From assembly GCA_017301995.1 (NCBI GenBank), contig JAFLEH010000008.1:124001-188000 (forward strand): DNA of 64,000 nt, written 5' to 3'. Shown here piece by piece: positions 32,801 to 42,477 of this stretch. The translations under genes and the position numbers were made by a program. This DNA is from Verrucomicrobiota bacterium. GTDB taxonomy: Bacteria > Verrucomicrobiota > Verrucomicrobiia > Verrucomicrobiales > Akkermansiaceae. The notes beneath the pieces were generated by a model that saw only the letters and a list, made by a program, of their open reading frames with translations, had not been told where the DNA came from and did not search any database. How positions within the stretch are numbered: position 1 is the stretch's first letter; the number at the start of each line of letters is the position of its first letter.

Positions 32801-34336
32801 CTACCGCGGTGCCGTGATCCGCAGGCGCATGAACTGCCGGCCGCTTTCATCGGCTGGAATCGCCGAACGCACTTCCAGGACCGTGGACTCGTCGCGCACC
32901 ACCTCCGTGTGGCCGCCGCCGCTCCGCCAGGTCACGAGATCGTCGCTGGTTTCCACCACGTACGCCACATCCGGCCGCGTGAAACGGCGTTGGATTGTTA
33001 GACCGGGATAACGCCTGCCGCCCGCCTCGAACCACGCCGGATAGGGTCGTTCGTCCGGACCCGCCGGACGGTCGGCGGCCACGCCGAGCGCGTATTTGAC
33101 CAGATTGCAGAGACCGTCCCCGGATAGGACAGTTAGATCGGGACCATAGGCGGCCCGCCAGGCATCGATGGTGCCAGGCGGTTGGCCGGTTAGGTGAAAC
33201 GCCCACTCCAGCGTCTCCGCCAGCAGCCCGGAAGGGTCGTTGCGAACGAAGGGCGTGGCATCACCCACCCGTGCGGTCACCGTGTGATAGCCGTCGCCCA
33301 ATTCGTCGGATAGAACTGCCAGCCCATTGCCGGTTTCCGCACGAACCGCGCCATCCACCTTCCACTCGATCACCAGCGGGCCTCCACCTCCGGCGGGTGC
33401 CTTGGGGTTCAGTGTGAACTCCAGGATCTCGGATCCGTGGACATACCTTGTTCCGGTTTCCGGCGACCATCCGTCCAGCGGATTGACCAGGGCGTAGGCG
33501 CTCAGGACCAGTTGCTCGCGGTTGACCGCGCCGCACAGACGGTTGAGGTGTCTCATCACCGAGTCCAAATGCGGCCGATACCACCCGGTGGCGCGATACA
33601 TTGAACCTTCGAACAAGCCAACCGTGCTGGAAAATCCTTCGGTTTCCGGGGTGGGCACCGGCGTGGCGCTTTCGAACCAATGCTTCCACCGCACGAAGTC
33701 CCGCAAAGTTTCCTCAGTGTTGTTAGGTGCCTCGGCAGGGCTTTTGTCGAGCAGGTCCTGATCATATTCGTCGGCCAGATTGCCGAACGAATGGCCGAGC
33801 TCGTGCTCGATCACCGCCGCTCCCAGCGGGTGGGTGGTCACCACCGCGATCGGTCCGCCGGTGCCGCCGTATTTGGCATCGTTCACGAGAATCACCGCGA
33901 TGTCGTACTCGGGCACCCATTCATCCAACAAACCGTAGGCGCGATCCTCGCCAATCGGCGTCGCGGCGATCCATTGGGACACCTCCGGCACGGTGAAACC
34001 GGTCTCAAACCAAGTGTCCCTGGTCCCGGAAGGACCGCTGGTATCGCCATAATCACACCCGCTCTGGGCCGACGCCACTTCGATGCGATAGATGTTGAAA
34101 TACGGACGGTACTCCCGCCACGGCTCGCGGTTGAACACGACGTCCACCGCGGCAGCGGTATCGGTTGCGAATTTTCCCATCTCCGCGGCGGTGTAACCTT
34201 CGGATAGAAACACGAAATTGATCCGCCGGTCGCGGTCGCCGTGCTCCTCCACGACCGCGAGGTCCGCCGCCGCAGCGACGGCCGCCAGAGCGAGGCACGA
34301 TGGAAACAACAGGAATCCTTGCATTCCGGCAGTCAT
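32801..34336 (-). CDS. secreted M64 (IgA-peptidase-type) metallopeptidase
   Basis: 511 residues. Signal peptide (about 24 residues). The peptidase domain begins DRRINFVFLSEGYTAAEM and contains HELGHSFGNLADEY, the zinc motif HExxHxxGxxxDE of peptidase family M64. Other family-like segments are FNIYRIEVASAQSGCDYG and AVILVNDAKYGGTGG. The C-terminal 110 residues (GDGLCNLVKYALGV ... VAYVVETSDDLVTW ... RQFMRLRI) form the module also found at the ends of the two large neighbours. Its start overlaps the stop of the partner gene (34333-34857) by 4 bases, so both are coupled. Substrate unknown. Confidence 0.88.
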   Translation of the reverse strand: MTAGMQGFLLFPSCLALAAVAAAADLAVVEEHGDRDRRINFVFLSEGYTAAEMGKFATDTAAAVDVVFNREPWREYRPYFNIYRIEVASAQSGCDYGDTSGPSGTRDTWFETGFTVPEVSQWIAATPIGEDRAYGLLDEWVPEYDIAVILVNDAKYGGTGGPIAVVTTHPLGAAVIEHELGHSFGNLADEYDQDLLDKSPAEAPNNTEETLRDFVRWKHWFESATPVPTPETEGFSSTVGLFEGSMYRATGWYRPHLDSVMRHLNRLCGAVNREQLVLSAYALVNPLDGWSPETGTRYVHGSEILEFTLNPKAPAGGGGPLVIEWKVDGAVRAETGNGLAVLSDELGDGYHTVTARVGDATPFVRNDPSGLLAETLEWAFHLTGQPPGTIDAWRAAYGPDLTVLSGDGLCNLVKYALGVAADRPAGPDERPYPAWFEAGGRRYPGLTIQRRFTRPDVAYVVETSDDLVTWRSGGGHTEVVRDESTVLEVRSAIPADESGRQFMRLRITAPR

Positions 34337-34857
34337 CGGGTGATCTCGAACCTTCCTAGCAAAACATCATCCCCGCCGGTGATCCGGCTGACCCTCAGCG
34401 CCACCGCGCCGGGCGCATCCGGGAGACGCGTCTGGCACATCACCGGACCTCTCCGGAAGCCGGATTCGAGCGCGGCATTCCCCAACACCACACCGCAGGT
34501 TCGGTCGGGTTCTATCAATAATTCCTCGGCCACCACGTTTCCATCGGCATCCACCAGCGCGCACCGCAGCATCCCCGGATAAGCGACCCGCGCCACCCGG
34601 CGGTCCTTGAACCTGCCGTGCACCCTGGACATGCCCGCTAGGGAGACACGGTTACCATCCAGCAGAAACCGGATTGCCAGCCGTGTGTTCGCGGCAGCAT
34701 CGGCCTGCGGATGGACATCCGACGTATCCGCCGCCGCCATATCGTTCGCGGGAGCCGCCACTTCCATTGTTTCGGCAGCCGGACGCGGTCCATCCATCCG
34801 GCACCAAACCGCGCCGAAGCCACCCGCCAGCAGGATGAAAACCACAACCGTCCTCAC
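34333..34857 (-). CDS. membrane-anchored protein coupled to the M64 peptidase
   Basis: 174 residues with an N-terminal hydrophobic segment (VVVFILLAGGFGAVW) as anchor. An Ala/Asp-rich linker (about 25-58) is followed by a compact domain: RLAIRFLLDGNRVSLAGMSRVHGRFKDRR, LRCALVDADGNVVAEELLIEPD and ALRVSRITGGDDVLLGRFEITR. The beta pattern suggests a jelly-roll or Ig-like fold. Family not recognised. Operon position before the peptidase suggests a chaperone, inhibitor or substrate; none of these can be chosen from sequence. Confidence 0.7.
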   Translation of the reverse strand: MRTVVVFILLAGGFGAVWCRMDGPRPAAETMEVAAPANDMAAADTSDVHPQADAAANTRLAIRFLLDGNRVSLAGMSRVHGRFKDRRVARVAYPGMLRCALVDADGNVVAEELLIEPDRTCGVVLGNAALESGFRRGPVMCQTRLPDAPGAVALRVSRITGGDDVLLGRFEITR

Positions 34858-35055
34858 CCCGCGAACCTAGCCCCGGAACATCCACCGGACAACGGAAATC
34901 CGTGCGTTTGCGGTGCCAATTGGGACCAGCGTGAAACGGATACCCCGATTGGATTACTGGACGCTTCCGGGTTTCCTGGTGATCGTTTCAACCTATTTGC
35001 GGACCCGAACCCATGCGGCTCCGCTTCGTTTCCATCCCTGAAACCCGCCAACGCC

Positions 35056-38000
35056 ATGAAATCAAAATTCCGGTCGATCCGAACCGCCTCCGCCTCCCTG
35101 TTCATCAGCGCCTCCCTGTGCGCCGGAACCGCCCACGCCGCCAAGACTTGGACGGGTGCCACCAATGCGAACTGGACCACCACCACCAACTGGCTCGAAG
35201 GGGCGCTACCGGGGACGACCGAAACCGTAAACTTCAATGAATCCTCAACAGGGACTCTGGCAATCAACCTCGAGGCTAACCGCACCATCCGCGGTATCGC
35301 AGTAACCGCACCCGCAGGAGATGTCACCATCAACGCGGGGAGCACCCTAACCATCGGCGACGTGGGCATCAACATGGCATCCGCCCAGAAAAACCTAACC
35401 ATCGCATCCGGCCTTGCGTACACGAGTTCGGCACTGCAAAAATGGGACCTTGCAGCGGGCAGGAGCCTCACCGTCACCGGGACATTCCAGCGTGCCCCGG
35501 AGACGGTTGCCAACATCCGGATCGGAAACACCGGAACCGTGCGGTTGGGTTCCGCCGCAATCCCCGTGCTGGTTGACGCGCAATCCAACCCCTACGCGAC
35601 TATCGGCTTGGACGATTGGGCGGCAACCGACTCCACCGGTCTGGTGATTCCCGCGTCCTACATCGCCTATTCCGCCTCGACGGGAACGACTTTCCATGCC
35701 TTGCCTCTCAACGTTACCGCATCCTTCACGCAGTCGGGCAACGGCGGCAGCCCGGGGTTGAGGTTCGCCGACAGCGCGACCGCACACACCCTGACCTTTG
35801 CATCCAGCACGACTTTCACCGGACGCGGAGTGCTTGTGACTTCCAACAGTGCCGGCGGCACGATTACCGGGGGATTTCTCCGCCCCAACCGCTCATCCGG
35901 AGGAACGGTTAGGGTGATGAATGTGGTGCAGAACAGCCCGAGCGATTTCACGCTCGGATGCAATCTGTCAAATAGCTCGGCCTCTACCGCGAGCCTCCTC
36001 AAAACCGGCACGGGCAAATTGATCCTCGCTGCCAACAACAGCTATACGAGTGGAACAAAAGTCCTCGAAGGCACGGTCCAACTCGGCAATGGCGGAGCGG
36101 CGGGAATGTTCGGTTCCGGCGACGTGATCAATAATGCGGCGATCGTTCTCAACCGCAGCGACAATTTCTCGTCTCTGATCCACAACATCAGCGGAACCGG
36201 CTCGCTAACCCAGAATGGCACCGGCGAAGCCACCCTAACAACGTCGGTTAGCACGTTTTCCGGACCGGTTTCCATCAATTCCGGCGTTCTCGGAGTCACC
36301 ACAATGGCCAACCTCGGCGCGGGAACGGCGATCAACATCAACGGCGGGACATTCAAATTCTACGGCGTGATAGATCCATCGGCACGGACTCTCTCCATCG
36401 GTGCCGGAGGTGCGACTTTCGATACCAACGGGAACAATGTCACACTCGCCAACAGCATAGGCAATTCCGGAAGCGGTTCACTCACAAAATCTGGCGCCGG
36501 GACCCTAAGCCTAGCGGCGGACAACACCTACGCCGGAACCACCACGGTAAACGCCGGGAAACTCCTCGCCACCGGTCCCGCGACACCCACCGGCACCGGC
36601 GCGGTGGTGGTGAACAGCGGCGCCTCCCTCGGCGGAACCATGGTGGCCGGTGCGGTCAACGTCACCAGCGGCGGAAAGATCGAACCCGGCACCAGTGCCG
36701 GCACCCTGAGCGTGGGAAGCCTGGATCTCGATGCCGGTAGCACGGCGACGTTCGAGTTCAATACCACGCCCGCCAACGACCAGATCGCGGTCGCAACCCC
36801 CGGCGGACTAACAATCGACGGCGGCGCGATTACCCTGCTACAGGAAGGCACGGCCTCTCCCTTCGCAACCGTCGGGACCTTCAATCTGATTTCCTACTCG
36901 GGAACCATCGGCGGCACCGGTGTCTCCAGCCTTTCGGTTGCCAATCCGCAGGCCGGTTTCAACTACACATTCGGCACATCCGGCGGATGGGTGACGCTGA
37001 CCATCGCCACCTCCGGCGTGGTCGGAGAGTGGATCAACACCACCGGAGGCTCATGGGCGACCACCACCAACTGGAAAGACGGCATCGTGCCCGATGGAAC
37101 CGGGGCCACCGCGAACTTCCTCGGATCCGCCACCGGCGCGGCAAGCGTTACTCTCGATGCGGCCCGCACAGTGGGAGCCATCACCTTCAACAACGGAACC
37201 AGCGGCTATACCATCGCGGCCGGAACGGGTGGATCGCTCTCCATCAACAACGGAACCAACCCGGCCGCCATCTCCGTGATCGACGGCATCCATGAGATCA
37301 ACGCTCCGGTCTCGCTTGCCTCGACCACCACGAATCTCTCCGTCCTGAACGCGGACGATGTTCTAACATTAAGTGGTGTCGTTTCCGGCGCGGCCGGCAA
37401 CGCGGTCTCCAAAACCGGACCGGGATCGCTATCCATGTTAGGTTCGAATACCTTCGCCGGTCCGCTTTCCCTCGCGGGCGGGGCCACCACTTTCGCGAAT
37501 GGCGGCCTCGGTACCGGCAGCCTGGCGCTTGCCGCAACCCGGCTCATTTGGACCGCCGGAAACACCCAGGACATTTCCGACCGGGTCGTCACGATCGATA
37601 CCGGCGGGGTCACTTTCGACACCAACGGAAACGATGTCTCGCTCGCCAACCCGATCGGGAATTCCGGAACCGGATCCTTCACCAAGGACGGTCTCGGAAC
37701 CCTGACTCTCGCCGCGGACCCGACCTACGGCGGTACCACCACGGTGAACAATGGTGTTCTCCGGCTGGGAACCGGCGGAGCGACCGGCGTGATCACCGGA
37801 TTGGTCACCAACAACGCCGCCCTTGAGATCAACCTTGCCGACGGTGAGGCGTTCGGAGCCTCCATCAGTGGCACGGGGAACCTCTCGCACGTTGGTACCG
37901 GCAATCTCACCCTAACCGCGGCCAATACCTTCACCGGCCTAACCACCATCACCAACCCGGCCGCCACCCTGACGCTCGGCGATCCGCTCAGCCTCCAAGG

Positions 38001-39876
38001 CAGCACCTTGTCGCTGGCGGGTACCGGAGGTTCGCTCTCCTTCGGCATCCTGACCAGTGCGACACTCGGCGGTTTGGAAGGGGACAAGGGTCTCGTACTC
38101 GAGGAAACCACCACCGCACCGGTCGCTCTAACCATCGGAAGCAACGGCCAGAACACGGTTTACACCGGCATCCTGAGCGGCGGAGGATCGCTCGTCAAAA
38201 CCGGGGCCGGCACCACCCTGCTAACCGCGGTCAACACCTATCTGGGCGCAACCACGGTGAACACCGGCATTCTCGAACTCGCGGACTCGGGAGCGATCAA
38301 CGGCACCACCGTCACTGTGGCGGGCAATGCCACGCTCCGCCTCTCCGGCAAGGACACCAGCCTAACCGCCAGCGGGCTGTGCAACGTCAGCAACGCGGGC
38401 ACCGTGGCCCCCGTGCTCCACATCGCCAACGGAACCGCCACCCTTAACGGCGGCATCGACGCGCTGGGTAACGCCAACAACGGCTACCGGATCGAAGTGG
38501 ACGGTGTGGACGCCGAAACCGGGATCGGCTCCCTAACCACCACGACCGTCCGCATGGGACGCTGTTCCCTAAACTTCCAGTCCGAAGCGGCCGCCATCGG
38601 TTCCCCCTCCCAGGGTTTCTATATCAACGGAGGCAACGTCACTCTAACCGGCGCGCTTGAGATGGGCGTCAATAGCTCCGCCAATTCCTCCGTTTCCACC
38701 CGCATCGACGCGGGCAGCCTCTCCGTGGCCGGACCGGTCACCGTGGGCCTGAACAACGGCGGTCGCTGGTCGGTGCTTCAGGTTTCGGGCGGTACTTTCA
38801 CCGCATCCGATGTCACCACCGGCGTATCGCTCGGCGGCCCCGCTGCGGGCAATGCGGTGCTTGACGTCAGCGGCGGCACCGCCGTCGTCGAGCGCATCCA
38901 GTTCGGCCAGGCGGAGCTAACCGGCACCAGCGTGATCCGGATGACCGCCGGCTCGCTCTATCTGGGATCCGGCGGCATGGTCAAAGTCTCGCCGAATGTG
39001 GCCACGACGGTCCGTCTCGCCGGCGGAACGCTCGGAGCCAAGGCCGATTGGTCAAGCGACCTCCCGGTCAGCCTAACCGGTGCCGCGACCGTCAAGGCGG
39101 CGGATGGCGCGGACGCGCCGTTCAACATCACCCTGACCGGCGCGGTATCGGGCACCGGATCGTTGCAGAAAACCGGCGGCGGTTTTCTAACGGTCTCTTC
39201 ACCCGCCTACACCGGAGCGACCACCGTTGACGCGGGTACGCTTTCGATCGGTTCCGCCGCTCTCGATGACGCGGCCGCCGTGACCGTGGCCGCCGGAGCG
39301 ACGCTCAATCTCAATTTCACCGGCACGGACCAAGTCGGATCGCTGACGATCAACGGCGTCGCAAAGCCCAACGGCGTTTACGACAGCACCACCGATCCCG
39401 GATTCATCAGCGGCACCGGCAAGATCCGTGTCGGCCCGCCCGCGGGCTACAGCACCTGGGCCACCGATCTCGCAAACGGTCTCACCGCCGGGGTCAATGA
39501 CGGCCCGCTTCAGGATCCCGACAACGACGGGATCCCGAATCTGATGGAATATGTCCTCGGCGGAATTCCGGCCGGCGCGGGCGCGGCCAACGCCACGATC
39601 CTGCCCGATCAGTCGCTCGACGCCACCGATTTGATCCTCGCCTTCACCCGTTCCGATCTATCGGAAACCGACACCGTGCTCAAGGTCCAATGGTCCACCG
39701 ACCTAACGACCTGGACCGATTTTGTGACGGTGGGTGCCGCGGATAGTCTGCCCGCCGTGGATGTGACCGAAAGCGCGGACCCGTCGGTCATCGACTCCGT
39801 TGTGGTTAGAATCCCGCGTTCCGGCCACGAATCCGGTGGCAAGCTCTACGGCCGCCTCAAGGCGGAGAAAAACTGA
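35056..39876 (+). CDS. giant autotransporter-type beta-strand repeat protein
   Basis: 1606 residues. Signal peptide MKSKFRSIRTASASLFISASLCAGTAHA (about 28). The body is a long right-handed beta-helix of autotransporter-associated repeats; at least eight clear copies of the type GSLTKSGAGTLSLAADNTYAG / TTTVNAGKLL are visible, and two domains begin with WTGATNANWTTTTNW or W.NTTGGSWATTTNW. There is no outer-membrane barrel at the C-terminus. Instead the protein ends in DPDNDGIPNLMEYVLGG ... VLKVQWSTDLTTW ... YGRLKAEK, the C-terminal module shared with two neighbours. It is probably a secreted surface fibre or adhesin. Leu-Thr pairs are encoded CTA ACC unusually often. The frame extends upstream to 34711 without a signal; start 35056 is fixed by the signal peptide. 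Confidence 0.88.
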   Translation: MKSKFRSIRTASASLFISASLCAGTAHAAKTWTGATNANWTTTTNWLEGALPGTTETVNFNESSTGTLAINLEANRTIRGIAVTAPAGDVTINAGSTLTIGDVGINMASAQKNLTIASGLAYTSSALQKWDLAAGRSLTVTGTFQRAPETVANIRIGNTGTVRLGSAAIPVLVDAQSNPYATIGLDDWAATDSTGLVIPASYIAYSASTGTTFHALPLNVTASFTQSGNGGSPGLRFADSATAHTLTFASSTTFTGRGVLVTSNSAGGTITGGFLRPNRSSGGTVRVMNVVQNSPSDFTLGCNLSNSSASTASLLKTGTGKLILAANNSYTSGTKVLEGTVQLGNGGAAGMFGSGDVINNAAIVLNRSDNFSSLIHNISGTGSLTQNGTGEATLTTSVSTFSGPVSINSGVLGVTTMANLGAGTAININGGTFKFYGVIDPSARTLSIGAGGATFDTNGNNVTLANSIGNSGSGSLTKSGAGTLSLAADNTYAGTTTVNAGKLLATGPATPTGTGAVVVNSGASLGGTMVAGAVNVTSGGKIEPGTSAGTLSVGSLDLDAGSTATFEFNTTPANDQIAVATPGGLTIDGGAITLLQEGTASPFATVGTFNLISYSGTIGGTGVSSLSVANPQAGFNYTFGTSGGWVTLTIATSGVVGEWINTTGGSWATTTNWKDGIVPDGTGATANFLGSATGAASVTLDAARTVGAITFNNGTSGYTIAAGTGGSLSINNGTNPAAISVIDGIHEINAPVSLASTTTNLSVLNADDVLTLSGVVSGAAGNAVSKTGPGSLSMLGSNTFAGPLSLAGGATTFANGGLGTGSLALAATRLIWTAGNTQDISDRVVTIDTGGVTFDTNGNDVSLANPIGNSGTGSFTKDGLGTLTLAADPTYGGTTTVNNGVLRLGTGGATGVITGLVTNNAALEINLADGEAFGASISGTGNLSHVGTGNLTLTAANTFTGLTTITNPAATLTLGDPLSLQGSTLSLAGTGGSLSFGILTSATLGGLEGDKGLVLEETTTAPVALTIGSNGQNTVYTGILSGGGSLVKTGAGTTLLTAVNTYLGATTVNTGILELADSGAINGTTVTVAGNATLRLSGKDTSLTASGLCNVSNAGTVAPVLHIANGTATLNGGIDALGNANNGYRIEVDGVDAETGIGSLTTTTVRMGRCSLNFQSEAAAIGSPSQGFYINGGNVTLTGALEMGVNSSANSSVSTRIDAGSLSVAGPVTVGLNNGGRWSVLQVSGGTFTASDVTTGVSLGGPAAGNAVLDVSGGTAVVERIQFGQAELTGTSVIRMTAGSLYLGSGGMVKVSPNVATTVRLAGGTLGAKADWSSDLPVSLTGAATVKAADGADAPFNITLTGAVSGTGSLQKTGGGFLTVSSPAYTGATTVDAGTLSIGSAALDDAAAVTVAAGATLNLNFTGTDQVGSLTINGVAKPNGVYDSTTDPGFISGTGKIRVGPPAGYSTWATDLANGLTAGVNDGPLQDPDNDGIPNLMEYVLGGIPAGAGAANATILPDQSLDATDLILAFTRSDLSETDTVLKVQWSTDLTTWTDFVTVGAADSLPAVDVTESADPSVIDSVVVRIPRSGHESGGKLYGRLKAEKN

Positions 39877-40182
39877 TTTTCCCCTCGGCACCACGCCCGC
39901 GCCCGTCCTCCCCGGGGCGCGGGCGGAACAGGAGCGGTGAACCTAACCGTAAATTGAACCGCGGATGGACGCGGATTCACGCAGATGAATCGGGCCGAAT
40001 CGCGGTTGCTCCCGCTAACCCCTAAAGGTGAAAGCCTGAGACCCATAATCCTCTGAAAATCAACGTCCATTTGACCGCAGATTGGACGGGTGGCGGTCTA
40101 TCTCCGCTGCGCTTCGGTTGCGTTCATCTGCGGTTACATTCCTTTTCAGGTTGAAACACCCGTGATTCCGGATGCGGCACCC
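39877..40182. repeat. 306-base gap: strong hairpin and dispersed repeat
   Basis: No gene. Shortly after the stop, CGCCCGCGCCC and GGGCGCGGGCG form an 11-base perfect stem (about 39895-39928), a likely terminator or processing hairpin for the giant gene although no T-tract follows. Further on, an element rich in CCGCGGATGGACGCGGATT and CACGCAGATGAA (39957-39990) recurs in inverted form as TTCATCTGCGGTT near 40122-40139, with GACCGCAGATTGGACG in between. This looks like a dispersed CGCAGAT-type repeat. Confidence 0.6.
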
Positions 40183-41586
40183 TCAATGCGTCGCGACGAG
40201 ATCATAGCCGCGCCAGTCGCCGATAGTGACGGTGGCGAATTCGCCGACGGTTAGGCCGGCGGGGACGTGGACCGAGCCGTCGATTTCCGGTGCGTCCCAC
40301 TCGGTGCGGGCCACACCGGGCGATTCCACGAGTACGCGCACCGTTTTACCCACCTGGGCCTTGTTGGTTTCCGCGGCGATTCGTTGGAGTTCGGCCATCG
40401 CGCGCGACCAGCGGCTGCGGCGGGTCATGTGGTGGACTTGGTTAGGCAGACCGTAGGCACGGGTGCCTTCCTCCTTCGAGTATTGGAAAACGCCGGCGCG
40501 TTCGAAACGGAACTCGCGGATGAATTCCATCAACTCGCGGAAGTCGTCGTCCGTTTCTCCCGGAAACCCGACGATGAACGTGGTGCGGATGCCCAGCCCC
40601 GGAATACCCGCGCGCATCCGGCGCAGCAGGTCCCGGATGTGGCCGCCGGTGGTCACCCGTTTCATCGCGTCGAGCATGCGGTCGGAAATATGTTGGAGCG
40701 GGATGTCCACGTATTTCGCCACCTTGTCGCAGGCGGCGATGGTTTCTATCAATTCATCCGACCAATGCGCCGGATGGGTGTAGAGCAGGCGGATCCAGAA
40801 CTCGCCCTCGATGGCGTTGAGCGCGCGCAGCAGGGTGGATAGGGATTCGCCCTTGCTGGAATCCACCGGCGACGACGGTTTCGGGCGTTCGCCGCTCCAT
40901 TGGTCCATGCCGAAATAGGTCGTGTCCTGGGAAATCAGGTTGATCTCCTTCACGCCGGAGCGCACCAGCGACTCGACCTCGCGGACGACCGATTCCTGCG
41001 AACGCGACCGGTGCCGTCCGCGGATTTGTGGAATGATGCAGAACGAGCAGGTGTGATTGCAGCCTTCCGCGATTTTCACGTAGGCGAAATGGTCCGGCGT
41101 CAGGCGGAAGCGCGGCGTGGTGTAGTCCGGGACGAATTTCGGCTTCAGCGTCACGAAATCGCGCGGGTCGTCGGTGGCGGATGCGCCTTCCCCATCCGCC
41201 GGCGCTGGCAACGCGCCCTCACCTAGCAAATTCCGGATGATCGGAGCCACCTTGGTCACCTGATCCAGCCCGATGAACGCGTCCACCTCCGGCATCAGCC
41301 CCGGCAAATCCTTGGCAAACCGCTGCGAGAGGCAACCGGCCACGATGATCTTCTGCCGCGCCCGGTCCGGGTCGTCGGTCCGCGCTTTCACGGCCCCGAA
41401 CACGGCGTCGATCGATTCCTTTTTCGCGATATCGATGAACGAGCAGGTGTTGACGATCAGCACGTCGGCGAGTTCGGGATCGGGAGTCAGGGACATGCCC
41501 GCTTCCGCGAGGTGGCCGATCATGACTTCGGAGTCGATCAGGTTCTTGGCGCAGCCGAGCGAGATAAGGCCAACGGTGGCGGACAT
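40183..41586 (-). CDS. rimO: ribosomal protein S12 methylthiotransferase
   Basis: 467 residues. It adds a methylthio group to an aspartate of ribosomal protein S12. N-terminal UPF0004 domain with cluster-binding cysteines in ISLGCAKNLIDSE and IVNTCSFIDIA, plus VAGCLSQRF. Radical SAM domain with CNHTCSFCIIPQIRGRHRSRS (CxxxCxxC). C-terminal TRAM domain from about residue 400. RimO rather than MiaB is indicated by GCAKNLIDSEVM and the PQIRGRHRSR motif. There is an insertion of about 30 residues before the radical SAM motif (GEGALPAPADGEGASATDD). It stands alone on the minus strand. Confidence 0.95.
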   Translation of the reverse strand: MSATVGLISLGCAKNLIDSEVMIGHLAEAGMSLTPDPELADVLIVNTCSFIDIAKKESIDAVFGAVKARTDDPDRARQKIIVAGCLSQRFAKDLPGLMPEVDAFIGLDQVTKVAPIIRNLLGEGALPAPADGEGASATDDPRDFVTLKPKFVPDYTTPRFRLTPDHFAYVKIAEGCNHTCSFCIIPQIRGRHRSRSQESVVREVESLVRSGVKEINLISQDTTYFGMDQWSGERPKPSSPVDSSKGESLSTLLRALNAIEGEFWIRLLYTHPAHWSDELIETIAACDKVAKYVDIPLQHISDRMLDAMKRVTTGGHIRDLLRRMRAGIPGLGIRTTFIVGFPGETDDDFRELMEFIREFRFERAGVFQYSKEEGTRAYGLPNQVHHMTRRSRWSRAMAELQRIAAETNKAQVGKTVRVLVESPGVARTEWDAPEIDGSVHVPAGLTVGEFATVTIGDWRGYDLVATH

Positions 41587-41637
41587 TGGGGGGTAAATGC
41601 TGAAAATTGAAACCTGAAGGGGCGGCGGTCGCGTTCG

Positions 41638-42300
41638 TTAGAAACGCGGGGGCAGTATCAGCTCGTCGCCGGCGATCGGTTGCACGGGACCGAAGCCCGG
41701 CAGTTGGCTGGCAACGGCCTCGGTGCCTTCCACGGCGGTCACCTTGAGTTGGCCGAGGATGCCGGTTTTGCGGCGGATCGCCAGAATCGTATCCACCTGA
41801 ACCTGTTCCGGCATCAGTATCTGGATGGTGGCGAAGTTTCCGGTTTGCGCGTCTTCGACGAACTCGGTGATCTTCGCCACAAGCAGCGCTTGGGACACCA
41901 GCCGGGCCTCGCGCATCAGCGAGTTCTTCTTCTCCATGTCCCGTTGGTCGAGCAGCAGTTGCTCCTCATCGGAGAGCTTGGATTCCTTCTCCTTGGCGGC
42001 CTTTTCGGCTTCGATCGCGGCGAGTCTCGCCTGGCTTTCCTCCACCTGCTTCTTCATCGCGTCCAGATCCGCGCTGGCGTCGGCCGGGGGCGCCACGGGG
42101 AGGGATCCGTTTCGGACGTATTGGCGTTCCAGCGCCTGGCGTTCCTGTTCGGCCCTGAGCGCGGACACCTGTTCGCGCAGCTTGGCCACTTCGTCATCCG
42201 GGGTGGCGGCGACCTTGTCGCGCATGCCGTTCCAAGACATCACCAGCGCGGCGAGCAGCAGCGCGATGATGGTGCCAAGCAGAAGTTTCATTGTGTCCAT
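41638..42300 (-). CDS. membrane-anchored coiled-coil protein of unknown function
   Basis: 220 residues. One hydrophobic segment at the N-terminus (LLLGTIIALLLAALVMSW), then about 100 residues of coiled coil (EVAKLREQVSALRAEQERQ, DAMKKQVEESQARLAAIEAEKAAKEKES), and a conserved-looking C-terminal domain (TGNFATIQILMPEQVQVDTILAIRRKTGILGQLKVTAVEG). The last part resembles a small beta domain and has the flavour of FlgN/MreC-like envelope proteins, but I cannot name the family. Two starts are possible (ATG at 42300 or four codons later). Confidence 0.75.
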   Translation of the reverse strand: MDTMKLLLGTIIALLLAALVMSWNGMRDKVAATPDDEVAKLREQVSALRAEQERQALERQYVRNGSLPVAPPADASADLDAMKKQVEESQARLAAIEAEKAAKEKESKLSDEEQLLLDQRDMEKKNSLMREARLVSQALLVAKITEFVEDAQTGNFATIQILMPEQVQVDTILAIRRKTGILGQLKVTAVEGTEAVASQLPGFGPVQPIAGDELILPPRF

Positions 42301-42398
42301 GCGCGGGAGAGTGCCCCAGCCCGACCCGGTTGTCAACGTGGGAAACCGACCAACCCGCCGCCGAGCGGCAAGTCTGCCCCAGCCCTTCGTTTCACCCC

Positions 42399-42475
42399 GT
42401 AGCCGCGCTCGTGAGAGCGTGGCGGGTTAGGGTTTGTCCGGGCCTGAAGGGCCACCTTCTCACGAAGGCGGCTAC
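42399..42475. repeat. complete REPIN (family A)
   Basis: A GTAGCCGC-headed palindrome (42399-42422, GCTCGTGAGAGC stem-loop, then GTGG) and its inverted relative (42452-42475, CCACC, TTCTCACGAAGG, ending GGCTAC) face each other across a 29-base spacer. Both ends carry the GTAG tetranucleotide on opposite strands. Same family as 17114 and 27109. Confidence 0.85.
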
Positions 42476-42477
42476 AT

